Source: Azospirillum sp. SYSU D00513
GTDB lineage: Bacteria > Pseudomonadota > Alphaproteobacteria > Azospirillales > Azospirillaceae
Length of the DNA: 57,553 nt
Assembly: GCF_017356015.1 (NCBI RefSeq)
Contig: NZ_JAFIQV010000041.1
Location: 1 to 57,553, forward strand
Direction: 5' to 3'
Numbering within the stretch: position 1 is the first letter of the stretch; every line of letters begins with the position of its first letter. A program made the position numbers and the translations under genes. Below are positions 24,615-33,370 of the stretch, piece after piece. The notes under the pieces are model-generated. The model searched no databases. It had not been told where the DNA came from and saw only the letters and a list, made by a program, of their open reading frames with translations.

Positions 24615-27299
24615 TCAGCCGCTCCGCCCCAGCCGCCGGAGCCCGACCCGCAGGTCCTGCTTGCGGAAGGGCTTGCGGACGATGGGAACCGCGGCGAAGT
24701 CGGCGGGTATGACGTCCCGTCCGTAGGCCGTGACGAACAGGAAGGGCAGGCCCCGGCGGCTCAGCTCCTCGGCGACCGGGAAGACGAAGCCGTCGGCCAC
24801 CGACACGTCGAGCAGAGCGGCGTCCAGCTCCTCGGTCCGGGCGAGCGCCAGCCCTTCCTGCGCCGTGGTCACCGGCCCGACCAGCCGGTGGCCGAGTTCG
24901 CCCAGTATGTGCTCGACTTCCAGCGCGATCAGCCCGTCATCCTCCACCACCAGGATGCGCAGGGACTCCGCCGCCGCTCCGCGTTCCTCCAGGGCCGCTC
25001 TTCCGGGCCGCTCCGCCTCCGCCGCGGCGGACGCGATCAGGTGGACGGCCGGGACGCGGAGCCGGCACAGCAGCCCCTCCGGGCGCCACTCCTGCTCGAC
25101 CTCCCCGTTCAGCTGGTGCCCGATGGTCTGCTGGATGACGGTGGAGCCGAAGCCTTCCCGGCTCGGCGGGGAGACCGGCGGGCCGCCGATCTCCTGCCAG
25201 GTCAGATGCAGGGAGCCGTCCCCGCGCTCCCGGCGCCAGCGCACGTCCACCAGCCCGCCGGGCGAGGACAGGGCTCCGTATTTCGTCGCGTTGGTCGCCA
25301 GCTCGTGCAGGGCCATGCCGATGGCCTGGGTCGCGTCGGCGGCGATACCCACCGCCTCGCCGTGCAATTGGACCCGCTCGGCTCCCTGCTCCTGGAAAGG
25401 CTCCAGCTCCTCGCGCACCAGCGTCCGCAGCTCGACCCCCGTCCAGCGGCTGAGCGACAGGGCCGTGTGGGCGCGAGCGAGCGCGCCCACACGGCCCTCG
25501 ATCGCCTGGATGAAGGCCTCCCGGCTGTCCGCCTTGGTGAGGCGGAGCATCGCCTGCACGACGGCGAGCATGTTCTTGGCGCGGTGGTCCACCTCGCGGG
25601 CCAGCAGCGCCTGCCGCGCCTCGGCCTCCTTGCGCTCGGTGATGTCGAGCAGGACGCCGATGAGATATTGCGGGCGGCCCTGCGCGTCGCGCGCCAGCGA
25701 CATGCGGTTGTTGACCCAGACGCTGCTCCCGTCCGGGCGCAGGAAGCGGCGTTCGGTGACGAAGGGCTCGCCCGTGCCGAACAGCCGGACGACATGGTCC
25801 CTGTTCGGCGGCAGGTCCTCGGGGTGCGCGAAGTCCAGGAGGTGGCGGCCGAGCAGCTCATCCACCGGCCGTCCCAGGATCTCGCAGGCCCGCTCGTTGG
25901 CCAGCACGATCCGCTCGGCCGAATCCGTCTGTACGATGCCGACGCTCGCCTGGTTGAAGATGGTGGTGAGCCGCTCCCGGCTTTCGCGCAGATCCTCCTC
26001 CGCCCGCCGCCGCTCCGTGGTGTCGACCACCAGCACGCAGATTCCGCGCACCTCGCCGTCCGGTCCGATGTCCGGAATGTACTGGGTGTCGGTGAAGCGC
26101 GGCTGCCCGTCCCGGTGCGGCAGGAATCCCTCGAACCGGACCGTCTCCCCGGCCAGGGCCGCCTCGATCCGGGGCGCGCGAGCCGCGTAGGCCTCTTCCC
26201 CGATGACCTCGGCCATGCTCCTGGCGCCGATGGCCTCCAGCGACCGGCCGAACCAGTCCTCATAGGCGCGGTTGACGAAGCGGTAGCGCCGGTCGCTGTC
26301 CACATAGGCGATCAGAACCGGCAGGCTGTCCGTCAGCAGGCGCAGCCGCTCCTCGCTCGCCCGGCGCGCGTCCTCGGCGAGGCGGCGGTCGTGGACGTCC
26401 TCGAGCGCGCCGTACCAGAGCAGGATCCGGCCGTTCCCGTCACGCCGCGGATAGGCGCGGGCGCGCATCCAGCGGTAGGCGCCCTCGACCACCCGGAGGC
26501 GGAACTCGATGTCGTAGGGCTCCCCGGTGCGCAGCGCCTGCCCCCACACCTCCGCCATCCGCCCATGGTCGGCGGGATGCAGGACGCGCAGCCATCCGTT
26601 CCCGAGCGCCTCCTCCTGCGCGACGCCCGTCAGCTTGCTCCAGCGCGGGCTGACCGAGGCGATCTGCCCGTCGGGCGTGGCGGTCCAGGGGATCTGCGGG
26701 TTGAGGTCGACCGTGTGGCGGAGATGCTCCTCGCTGTCCTTCAGCGCCTGCTCGGTCCGCCAGCGTTCAATGGCGATGGCGGCCCAGCGCAGCAGCACGT
26801 CGCGCTGCTCCATCTCCGCCGCCGATGGCGCGCCCGGCGCCTCCCGCCGGTAGACGGCGAAACAGCCCATGACCTCGCCCGTGCGCGGCGACAGCATCGG
26901 CTTGGACCAGCAGGCCTTGAGGCCGAGGGCGAGAAGCCGGTCACGGAATCCCGCCGTGAGCGGATCCGTCGCGATGTCGCTCACCACCACCGGTTCGCGC
27001 CGAACGCAGGCGGTGCCGCAGCCGCCGCTTCCCTCGGCGACCGGTTGCCCTTCCAGCACTTCGGCCAGTTCGGGCAGCCCCGGCACGGTGGCCGAGTGGA
27101 GCCGCCGCAGCACCGGGTCGAGCAGCATGACGCAGCAGACCGATCCCGGCAGGCTTTCATCGGTCAGGCGGCAGATGGCCGTCAGCACCTCGGGCAGCGG
27201 CGCACCCGCGGCGACCATCTCCAGCACGCGGCGCTCGCCGTCCTGCACCGGGCGTCCCGAAGCCACTCCGTCCTGCCGCAGAGACGGTCCTTGCCGCAT
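24615..27299 (-). CDS. Hybrid HWE-type histidine kinase with GAF, three PAS and receiver domains
   Basis: An 894-residue soluble sensor. Domains in order: GAF (about 25-178, with Cys-rich VCCVMLL and GGCGTACVRREP), PAS (about 190-310), PAS (about 320-440), PAS (about 445-565), an HWE/HisKA_2 kinase core starting REVDHRAKNMLAVVQAM and an HATPase with HELATNATKYGALS. A C-terminal receiver (about 778-890) has ILVVEDD and Asp in ALLDVSV. No membrane segments are seen. Light, redox or general-stress sensing is typical of such architectures, but the ligand is unknown. It is divergent from the P450 gene. Confidence 0.88.
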   Translation of the reverse strand: MRQGPSLRQDGVASGRPVQDGERRVLEMVAAGAPLPEVLTAICRLTDESLPGSVCCVMLLDPVLRRLHSATVPGLPELAEVLEGQPVAEGSGGCGTACVRREPVVVSDIATDPLTAGFRDRLLALGLKACWSKPMLSPRTGEVMGCFAVYRREAPGAPSAAEMEQRDVLLRWAAIAIERWRTEQALKDSEEHLRHTVDLNPQIPWTATPDGQIASVSPRWSKLTGVAQEEALGNGWLRVLHPADHGRMAEVWGQALRTGEPYDIEFRLRVVEGAYRWMRARAYPRRDGNGRILLWYGALEDVHDRRLAEDARRASEERLRLLTDSLPVLIAYVDSDRRYRFVNRAYEDWFGRSLEAIGARSMAEVIGEEAYAARAPRIEAALAGETVRFEGFLPHRDGQPRFTDTQYIPDIGPDGEVRGICVLVVDTTERRRAEEDLRESRERLTTIFNQASVGIVQTDSAERIVLANERACEILGRPVDELLGRHLLDFAHPEDLPPNRDHVVRLFGTGEPFVTERRFLRPDGSSVWVNNRMSLARDAQGRPQYLIGVLLDITERKEAEARQALLAREVDHRAKNMLAVVQAMLRLTKADSREAFIQAIEGRVGALARAHTALSLSRWTGVELRTLVREELEPFQEQGAERVQLHGEAVGIAADATQAIGMALHELATNATKYGALSSPGGLVDVRWRRERGDGSLHLTWQEIGGPPVSPPSREGFGSTVIQQTIGHQLNGEVEQEWRPEGLLCRLRVPAVHLIASAAAEAERPGRAALEERGAAAESLRILVVEDDGLIALEVEHILGELGHRLVGPVTTAQEGLALARTEELDAALLDVSVADGFVFPVAEELSRRGLPFLFVTAYGRDVIPADFAAVPIVRKPFRKQDLRVGLRRLGRSG

Positions 27300-27521
27300 C
27301 TCGCCTTCCGTCCCGCATGCCGCGCGGCCGCCTTCACCCGGCCGCCGGCCACCCCGATGTCAATGATATTTCATTAACCATAGATGCCCGCCCGGAGCAA
27401 CGCCGATCCATGCGCGCTTGGCGCGGCACCCCGCCCGTGAACCTCCGTCCCCCTACCCTGTTGTCCTCCCGCCCGCCCGCGGACCCCGCGGACCGCATCG
27501 CCGACAAGAGGACCCGTGCCC

Positions 27522-28775
27522 ATGGCCCAGATTCCCCGCGACTCCGCCCTGGACAGCACCCTGTCGCTGCTGTCCGAGGGCTACCGTTTCATTCCAGAGC
27601 GCTGCCGACGCTACCGTTCCGATCTCTTCGAAACGCGGCTGATGCTCCGCAGGGCCGTCTGCATCTCGGGCGAGGAGGCGGCGCGCCTCTTCTACGACAC
27701 GGGCCGCTTCACCCGGAATGGCGCCATGCCCCAGACGACGCTGAGGCTGCTCCAGGACAAGGGCAGCGTGCAGACGCTGGACGGCGAGGCCCACCGGGTT
27801 CGCAAGCGGATGTTCCTGTCGCTGGTGGCGCCGGAGGCGCTCCGCCGCATGAGGGAGGTCTTCGCCGCGCAGTGGCGGAGCGCCATCCCCAAATGGCAGG
27901 ACATGGGGGAGGCCGTGCTGTTCCCCGAGGCGCGGGAGATCCTCTGCCGCGGCGTCTGCGCCTGGGCCGGCCTGCCGCTCGGCGACGAGGAGGCCAGACA
28001 GCGCACGGCGGAGTTCGGCGCCATGATCGACGGCGCCGGGTCCGCCGGGCCGCGGGCATGGCGCGGTCTGCTGCTGCGGTCAAAGACGGAGCGCTGGGCC
28101 AGGGGCGTCATCGACCGGGTCCGCGCGGGCGACCTGAAGGCGCCGGAGGGCAGCGCCGTCCAGCTCATCGCCGCCCACCGCGACGCCGACGGCTCCCTCC
28201 TGGACCGCTCCACGGCAGCGGTGGAGCTGATCAACCTGCTGCGCCCGACCGTGGCCGTGGACCGCTATATCGTCTTCGCCGCCTTGGCGCTGCACGAGCA
28301 TCCGGAATTCCGCGAGCAGCTGGCGTCCCCCGCCGCGACGGACGAGGACCGCGAGCGCTTCGTCCAGGAGGTCCGCCGCTTCTATCCCTTCTTCCCCTTC
28401 GTCGGCGGCCGGGTCACGCGAGGCTTCACCTGGAAGGGGCATGACTTCGCGGAAGGCGCCTGGGTCCTGCTCGACCTGCACGGCACCAACCACGACCCGA
28501 GGCTCTGGGAGGAGCCGGAGACCTTCCGGCCGGACCGCTTCCGCGCCTGGAACGGCAGCCCCTTCAACTTCATTCCCCAGGGGGCCGGCGACGTGGCCAA
28601 GGACCATCGCTGCCCGGGCGAGCGGCTGACCATCGAACTGGTCAAGGAAGCGGTGGCGCTGCTGACCGGGGCCATGCGCTACGAGGTTCCGGAACAGGAC
28701 CTCACCATCGACCTGTCGCGGGTCCCGGCGATCCCCAAGAGCCGCTTCGTGATCCGGAACGTCCGGTCGGCCTGA
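27522..28775 (+). CDS. CYP152-type cytochrome P450 (fatty-acid peroxygenase)
   Basis: A 417-residue P450 that probably uses H2O2 to hydroxylate or decarboxylate fatty acids. The heme ligand is Cys364 in KDHRCPGERLT. The I-helix has the Arg-Pro pair (Arg241-Pro242 in LLRPTVAVDR) that binds the substrate carboxylate in CYP152 enzymes, in place of the usual acid-Thr pair. No redox partner genes are adjacent, as expected for a peroxygenase. ATG 27522 is chosen over the upstream GTG because of the AAGAGGAC site. It shares a 222-base divergent promoter region with the hybrid kinase. Confidence 0.88.
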   Translation: MAQIPRDSALDSTLSLLSEGYRFIPERCRRYRSDLFETRLMLRRAVCISGEEAARLFYDTGRFTRNGAMPQTTLRLLQDKGSVQTLDGEAHRVRKRMFLSLVAPEALRRMREVFAAQWRSAIPKWQDMGEAVLFPEAREILCRGVCAWAGLPLGDEEARQRTAEFGAMIDGAGSAGPRAWRGLLLRSKTERWARGVIDRVRAGDLKAPEGSAVQLIAAHRDADGSLLDRSTAAVELINLLRPTVAVDRYIVFAALALHEHPEFREQLASPAATDEDRERFVQEVRRFYPFFPFVGGRVTRGFTWKGHDFAEGAWVLLDLHGTNHDPRLWEEPETFRPDRFRAWNGSPFNFIPQGAGDVAKDHRCPGERLTIELVKEAVALLTGAMRYEVPEQDLTIDLSRVPAIPKSRFVIRNVRSA

Positions 28776-28943
28776 CCGCCGCGCGCCCCCCTTGCGCCGG
28801 CGCCCGCCGGGGCGGTACGCCGCTTGGATGGGCTCCCGGCTCATGAAGATCATGGTAAGTCCGGCGCGGCGGTCCCATGTCCGGGGGCGCCGGCCGCCGC
28901 TCGCGCGGCGGAACCGAACCATTGTCAGGGAGTGAGGGCGCCG

Positions 28944-29564
28944 ATGTTCGACTGGATCACGGGCTTCGTGGAGCAGAGCGGTTACCCGGGCATCGCCCTG
29001 CTGATGTTCCTGGAGAACGTCTTCCCGCCGATCCCGTCCGAACTGATCATGCCGCTGGCCGGCTTCACGGCGGCGCAGGGGCAGCTCAACGTCGTGCTGG
29101 TGATCGTCGCCGGGACGATCGGCGCCATGGCCGGCGCGCTGATGTGGTATTACGCGGGCCGGATGCTCGGCGCCGACCGCGTGCGGAGCCTGGCGGAACG
29201 GCACGGCCGCTGGATGACCATCACCCCCGCCGAGGTGGACCAGGCGAGCGACTGGTTCCGCCGCCACGGTGCCAACGCGGTCTTCTTCGGGCGGCTGGCC
29301 CCGGCGGTGCGGACCCTGATCTCGGTTCCCGCGGGCATCGCGGGCATGAGCCTGCCCAAGTTCCTGCTCTACACCGGTGCCGGATCGGCGCTCTGGACGG
29401 CGCTTCTGACGGGTGCGGGCTATCTGCTGCGCGACCAGTACCAGCGGGTGGCCGGCTGGGTCGATCCGGTGTCGACGGGAATCGTGGTGCTGCTGGTCGC
29501 CTGGTACGTCTACCGGGTCGTCACCTTCAATTCACGGCAACACCCGAAGGAGTCGCGGCACTGA
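28944..29564 (+). CDS. DedA family inner-membrane protein
   Basis: A 206-residue protein with the DedA/SNARE-associated fold: N-terminal amphipathic segment (FDWITGFVEQSGYPGIALL), the FPPIPSELIMPLAGF motif and the FFGRLAPAVRTLISVPAGIAGM motif, plus several membrane helices. DedA proteins are linked to lipid flipping and membrane homeostasis. It is a single gene after a 168-base gap in which I see no other element. Confidence 0.9.
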   Translation: MFDWITGFVEQSGYPGIALLMFLENVFPPIPSELIMPLAGFTAAQGQLNVVLVIVAGTIGAMAGALMWYYAGRMLGADRVRSLAERHGRWMTITPAEVDQASDWFRRHGANAVFFGRLAPAVRTLISVPAGIAGMSLPKFLLYTGAGSALWTALLTGAGYLLRDQYQRVAGWVDPVSTGIVVLLVAWYVYRVVTFNSRQHPKESRH

Positions 29565-29574
29565 CCGGCGGCTG

Positions 29575-29763
29575 TTACTTGCCGTTCCTCAGGGTCCAGA
29601 AACGCTCGCTCGCCTTGGTGGAGCGGCCGGCCTCCTCCGCGCAGGCGTAGTGCCAGGGGCGCTCCTCCGGGTCACCGGCCCAGCGGGGCTGGCCGGGAGC
29701 GATGGGTTTTCCGCAATGGCAGCAGACAGGCTCATTGAGGGATGTGGGGAGGCCGATGACCAT
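29575..29763 (-). CDS. Small zinc-knuckle protein, 62 residues
   Basis: The sequence holds CCHCGKPI then WHYACAEEAG, giving a CxxC...HxxC arrangement that could bind one zinc ion. The protein is otherwise short and basic. It reads towards DedA and starts 66 bases from the centre of a palindrome shared with the Crp/Fnr gene promoter region. Function unknown. Confidence 0.6.
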   Translation of the reverse strand: MVIGLPTSLNEPVCCHCGKPIAPGQPRWAGDPEERPWHYACAEEAGRSTKASERFWTLRNGK

Positions 29764-29795
29764 GTGCCGAGCGATGCCTGTGTCAGACGGTTGAT

Positions 29796-29801
29796 GTTAT
29801 C
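29796..29801 (-). promoter_or_regulatory. Candidate -10 element for the zinc-knuckle gene
   Basis: On the minus strand the hexamer GATAAC lies where a -10 box would be expected if the palindrome at 29824-29835 sits at -41.5, as in class II Fnr-type promoters. This is positional inference. Confidence 0.3.
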
Positions 29802-29823
29802 GACTCGGAACGACAGCCGTCCC

Positions 29824-29835
29824 TAACCTATGTTA
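29824..29835. promoter_or_regulatory. Crp/Fnr-type palindrome, copy 1
   Basis: TAACCTATGTTA is a TAAC-N4-GTTA inverted repeat with the same geometry as Fnr/FixK sites. It occurs exactly again at 30803-30814 (opposite strand). The two copies flank the Crp/Fnr gene, so they may be its operators. This copy lies upstream of the small zinc-knuckle gene. Confidence 0.55.
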
Positions 29836-29870
29836 AGGGACGGCAGGCTTCTCCCCGCCGTCCCTTTTTT
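29835..29870 (+). terminator. Rightward intrinsic terminator with alternative hairpin partner
   Basis: A 10-bp stem (29835-29844 with 29857-29866) is followed by a T6 run on the plus strand. The left arm can also pair with 29816-29824, so two mutually exclusive hairpins are possible. No plus-strand gene ends directly before it, which suggests either a distant terminator for DedA or the end of a small RNA. Confidence 0.65.
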
Positions 29871-29889
29871 GGCGCGGCCGCCGCAGGAC

Positions 29890-30705
29890 CTACGGCTTGG
29901 GCTGGGGCGGCGGCTTGGGCTTCGCCGAGGCCTTGTTCCCCTTGAAGGCGCTTTCCAGCCGGGACGGCCCGCGGACGAGCTGGAGGTAGTGGTCGTCGAA
30001 CTGCCCGATGTTGGACAGCTCGCCCACATTGTTCACCGTGATGCGCTGGCCGTTGATCTCGATCAGCCCGCTGTCGCGCAGGCGCCGCAGCGTCCGGTTG
30101 ATGTGCACGATGCTGAGCCCCATCGCGTCGGCCAGTATCTCCTGCGTGACGGGAAGCGTGAACAGCCCGTTCTCGACCATGTTGATGACGCTGAGGCGGC
30201 GCTGAAGCTCCACGATCAGATGCGCCATCCGCTCCAGCGCGGTGCGGCGGCCGAGGCTGAGCAGCCGCTCGGCGATGATCGCCTCCTCCCGCGCGGCCGA
30301 CCAGGCGAAGGCGGCGGCCAGCCGCGGATAGCCACGGAAGATGTCCAGGATCTTCTCGGATGGGAAGCTCGCCACCTCGACCGGGGTCAGGGTCGTGATG
30401 CTGTGGTCGGCCGTCTCGAACAGGTTCGAGTAGATGCCGATGATGTCGCCCGGCAGCACGAAGTTGATCACCTGGCGCCGCCCGTCCGGCAGGGCCTTGT
30501 GGCGGATTGCCCAACCCCCGCGCATGACCCGCACGCTTCCGTAACGTTCGCCCTGCACGAGAAGGTCCGTCCGCGCGGGGTGGCGCGACACCGCCCGTTC
30601 CAGTTCGGCCAGAAACGCTTGTTCGTCGTCGGTCAGCTTGAGGTAACTGCTGAGCTTCAGCCTCAAAGGGCTTTCCGGCATCGTTCCCGCCGGGCCGCTG
30701 TTCAT
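29890..30705 (-). CDS. Crp/Fnr family transcription regulator
   Basis: A 271-residue regulator with a cyclic-nucleotide-binding-like beta-barrel (about 30-140; LPGDIIGIYSNLFE) and a C-terminal winged helix (LPVTQEILADAMGLSIVHINR). It has no cysteine at all, so it cannot carry an Fnr-type [4Fe-4S] cluster; FixK- or heme-less Crp-like sensing is more likely. A Pro/Lys-rich tail (KPKPPPQPKP) ends the protein. Matching 12-bp palindromes on both sides of the gene hint at autoregulation. Confidence 0.88.
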   Translation of the reverse strand: MNSGPAGTMPESPLRLKLSSYLKLTDDEQAFLAELERAVSRHPARTDLLVQGERYGSVRVMRGGWAIRHKALPDGRRQVINFVLPGDIIGIYSNLFETADHSITTLTPVEVASFPSEKILDIFRGYPRLAAAFAWSAAREEAIIAERLLSLGRRTALERMAHLIVELQRRLSVINMVENGLFTLPVTQEILADAMGLSIVHINRTLRRLRDSGLIEINGQRITVNNVGELSNIGQFDDHYLQLVRGPSRLESAFKGNKASAKPKPPPQPKP

Positions 30706-30802
30706 GATCCTCTTTGCCTTCCGTCTTGTAACACTCTTTCCGAAGCGCCGGAGCCAGGGCCGCGGCGGACTGTACGATTGAGCCTTTCAGCGGGCGGGTC
30801 TA

Positions 30803-30814
30803 TAACATAGGTTA
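30803..30814. promoter_or_regulatory. Crp/Fnr-type palindrome, copy 2
   Basis: TAACATAGGTTA is the exact reverse complement of copy 1. It lies about 100 bases upstream of the Crp/Fnr start codon and about 120 bases upstream of the small ORF at 30929, so it could serve either direction. Confidence 0.5.
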
Positions 30815-30928
30815 AGGCTTATGCAGTTTTTCATTGCTGTGGCGAAACGAGGCCGCGAGGTACCTGTTTATCGCTGAACCAAACGCGCATAGGCCGTTTG
30901 GCGGGCAGCAGAAAGGGCTAGACGAGAC

Positions 30929-31177
30929 ATGGCGGCGCAGGACGATGCGGCAGGGCGGGCCGCACTTTCGATCTGTGAGTCTCTGATGATTGCACTGGTT
31001 GAAAAAGGCATTCTTTCGTTGGAAGAGGCGCGCGGTGCCTTGGAAGACGCGGCGGCGGCACATCAGAACATCGATACGTTGAATGATCAGGCGGCCGTGC
31101 ACCAGTCCGCCGGCCTGATCATCGAACGGCTTCTGACACAGATCGGGGCGGCGAAGCCGACCGACAATTTAGGTTAG
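30929..31177 (+). CDS. Hypothetical small protein, 82 residues
   Basis: A mostly helical acidic protein without signal peptide or membrane segment (CESLMIALVEKGILSLEEA, AGLIIERLLTQIG). I do not recognise the family. It is divergent from the Crp/Fnr gene. A small GC hairpin (31177-31194) overlaps its stop codon and may mark the transcript end. The ribosome site is weak. Confidence 0.6.
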   Translation: MAAQDDAAGRAALSICESLMIALVEKGILSLEEARGALEDAAAAHQNIDTLNDQAAVHQSAGLIIERLLTQIGAAKPTDNLG

Positions 31178-31557
31178 GGGCGGAGGTCCGCCCCCGGAAT
31201 CCCAAGGGCCAGCTTCTGCCTGAACCGGAGGCAAACTCTTTTCCCTTATCATAGGCAAAAGGGCATAGACCTCTGTTCGGGACAAGGTCTTCCGCCATCG
31301 GTGCGGGAACGCTGGTATTTATTCCAAATCCAAAACAATCGATGCGGCGCGGTGAGCCGTGCTGTCCCCGGCGGGAACACGTTTCCTCCGGCTGTCGCTC
31401 CGGACGTTGTTCCTTTTCCGTCCGTGCGCTCGACGATTTCCCGCTCGTCCTTTCACGCGCGCATTGAATTTTGGATGCAATGTCCATAATCTTCACCCCA
31501 GGCAGGCTGCCCGCTGGGGCGCCGCACGCATCCAAGCTCCAAAAGGAAACGCCCGCG
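31178..31557. other. Intergenic region upstream of the sugar-acid dehydratase
   Basis: This 380-base gap probably holds the promoter of the dehydratase gene. A weak dyad, TTGGATGCAATGTCCAT, ends about 75 bases before the start codon and could be an operator of the GntR regulator. No other gene is convincing. Confidence 0.35.
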
Positions 31558-33087
31558 ATGGCCCAGGCATCCCCCGTCATCAAGCTGAACCCGCTCGACA
31601 ACGTCGCGGTCGCCCGCGTGGCGCTGGCGGCGGGCACGGTGCTCCCGGAATTCGGGATCACGGTGGCCGAGGCGGTTCCGCAGGGGCACAAGGTCGCGCT
31701 GGCGGGCATCGCGGAGGGCGAGCCGGTCCGCAAGTACGGGCAGATCATCGGCTTCGCCAGTACCGGCATCGAGCCGGGCCGTCACGTCCACACGCAGAAC
31801 CTCGCCATGCGCGACGTGGAGCAGGAGCATCATTTCGGCGTCGACGCGCGCGAGCCGGACTATGTGCCCGAGGCGCAGCGGGCACGCTTCATGGGCTACC
31901 GCCGGGCGTCGGGCAAGGTCGGCACGCGCAACTACATCGCCGTGATCTCGTCCGTGAACTGCTCGGCCACCGTGTCGAAGGCCGTGGCCGACCATTTCAA
32001 CCGCCAGGGGGGGCTGGAGGGCCGGCGCAACATCGACGGCATCGTGGCGCTGACCCACGGCGGCGGCTGCGCCATCAACACCCAGACCGAGGGCTACCAG
32101 TATCTGACCCGGACCATCCGGGGCTACGCGATGAACCCGAACTTCGGCGGCGTGGTCATGATCGGGCTGGGCTGCGAGACCAACCAGATCTCGCTGATCA
32201 AGGAGATGTACGGCCTGCAGGAGACCCCGACCTTCCGGACCATGAACATCCAGGGCGTCGGCGGCACCCGCAAGACCATCGACGCGGCGAGCGCCGTCAT
32301 CCGCGAGATGCTGGACGAGGTGGACGGTGCGCAGCGCACGTCGGAGCCCGTGTCGGAACTGACGCTGGCGCTGGAATGCGGCGGCTCCGACGGTTATTCG
32401 GGCATCTCCGCCAACCCGGCGCTGGGTTACGCGTCCGACCTGCTGGTCCGCCACGGCGGCACCGCCATCCTGTCGGAAACGCCGGAGATCTACGGCGCCG
32501 AGCATCTGCTGACCAGCCGCGCCGCCTCGCCCGAGGTCGCCCGCAAGCTGCTGGAGCGGATCGAGTGGTGGCGCGACTACGCAGAGCGCAACCGGGCCGA
32601 GCTGAACAACAACCCCTCCTACGGCAACAAGGCCGGTGGCCTGACCACCATCCTGGAGAAGTCGCTGGGCGCCGTCGCCAAGGGCGGCAACTCGCGCCTG
32701 AACGCCGTGTACGAATACGCCGAGCCGGTCCGTGAGAAGGGCTTCGTCTTCATGGACACGCCGGGCTACGACCCGGTGGCCGTGACCGGCCAGGTCGCCG
32801 GCGGCGCCAACATGATCTGCTTCACCACCGGCCGCGGCTCCACCTCCGGCTTCAAGCCCGCCCCCTGCATCAAGCTGGCGACCAACAACGCCATGTACGA
32901 GCACATGTCCGACGACATGGACGTGAACTGCGGCGGCATCGTCACCGGCGGGGAGACCATCGAGGAGTCCGGCCGCAAGATCTTCGACAAGATCGTCTCG
33001 GTCGCCTCCGGCGAACGGACGCTCAGCGAGCAGTACGACTACGGCAATAACGAGTTCGTGCCCTGGCAGGTCGGCGCGGTGATGTGA
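31558..33087 (+). CDS. UxaA/GarD-family sugar-acid dehydratase
   Basis: A 509-residue metal-dependent dehydratase of the altronate/galactarate dehydratase family. An N-terminal SAF domain (about 1-100) carries the GRHVHTQNL metal-binding segment. The C-terminal catalytic domain has GYRRASGKVGTRNYI, HGGGCAIN, GLGCETNQI, ECGGSDGYSG and GANMICFTTGRGS motifs. Products of this family are 2-keto-3-deoxy acids, fitting the dehydratase and semialdehyde dehydrogenase genes further right. The exact substrate (galactarate, altronate or a pentonate) cannot be read from sequence. ATG 31558 follows AAAAGGAAAC. Confidence 0.85.
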   Translation: MAQASPVIKLNPLDNVAVARVALAAGTVLPEFGITVAEAVPQGHKVALAGIAEGEPVRKYGQIIGFASTGIEPGRHVHTQNLAMRDVEQEHHFGVDAREPDYVPEAQRARFMGYRRASGKVGTRNYIAVISSVNCSATVSKAVADHFNRQGGLEGRRNIDGIVALTHGGGCAINTQTEGYQYLTRTIRGYAMNPNFGGVVMIGLGCETNQISLIKEMYGLQETPTFRTMNIQGVGGTRKTIDAASAVIREMLDEVDGAQRTSEPVSELTLALECGGSDGYSGISANPALGYASDLLVRHGGTAILSETPEIYGAEHLLTSRAASPEVARKLLERIEWWRDYAERNRAELNNNPSYGNKAGGLTTILEKSLGAVAKGGNSRLNAVYEYAEPVREKGFVFMDTPGYDPVAVTGQVAGGANMICFTTGRGSTSGFKPAPCIKLATNNAMYEHMSDDMDVNCGGIVTGGETIEESGRKIFDKIVSVASGERTLSEQYDYGNNEFVPWQVGAVM

Positions 33088-33226
33088 GGATGTGGAGGGC
33101 GCCGGCGAGGCGCCCTTGTTTCATGGATTAATGAAAGACATCCAGTTAACCGTCACCCCTGCGGAAGTGCATGGGCACGAATCTTGACGGCCGGCTGGCT
33201 GAAACAAGCTTCCAACCACTCTTCCA

Positions 33227-33312
33227 CCGTCATCCCCGCGGACGCGGGGATCCAGAGTTTCCAACGGGTTCGCTTGCGAAGGACTGGATTCCCCCTTTCG
33301 CGGGGATGACGG
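33227..33312. repeat. REP-like palindromic element (86 bp)
   Basis: Outer 14-bp inverted repeats (33227-33240 and 33299-33312) bound an element whose left half contains an internal palindrome, CCCCGCG-GA-CGCGGGG. Elements with the core GTCATCCCCGCG are dispersed in many proteobacterial genomes. A T-rich run follows (33316 on), so it may also end transcription from the dehydratase gene. It lies between convergent genes. Confidence 0.75.
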
Positions 33313-33370
33313 AGGTTTTTGTTTTGCTCTGCTCTTCTTTTACTTAGCTTCGACTGATCCTGCGCGCGCC

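Noticed and set aside
24342..27377. A 1011-residue open frame on the plus strand
   Set aside because: Antisense to the hybrid histidine kinase and without any domain signature.
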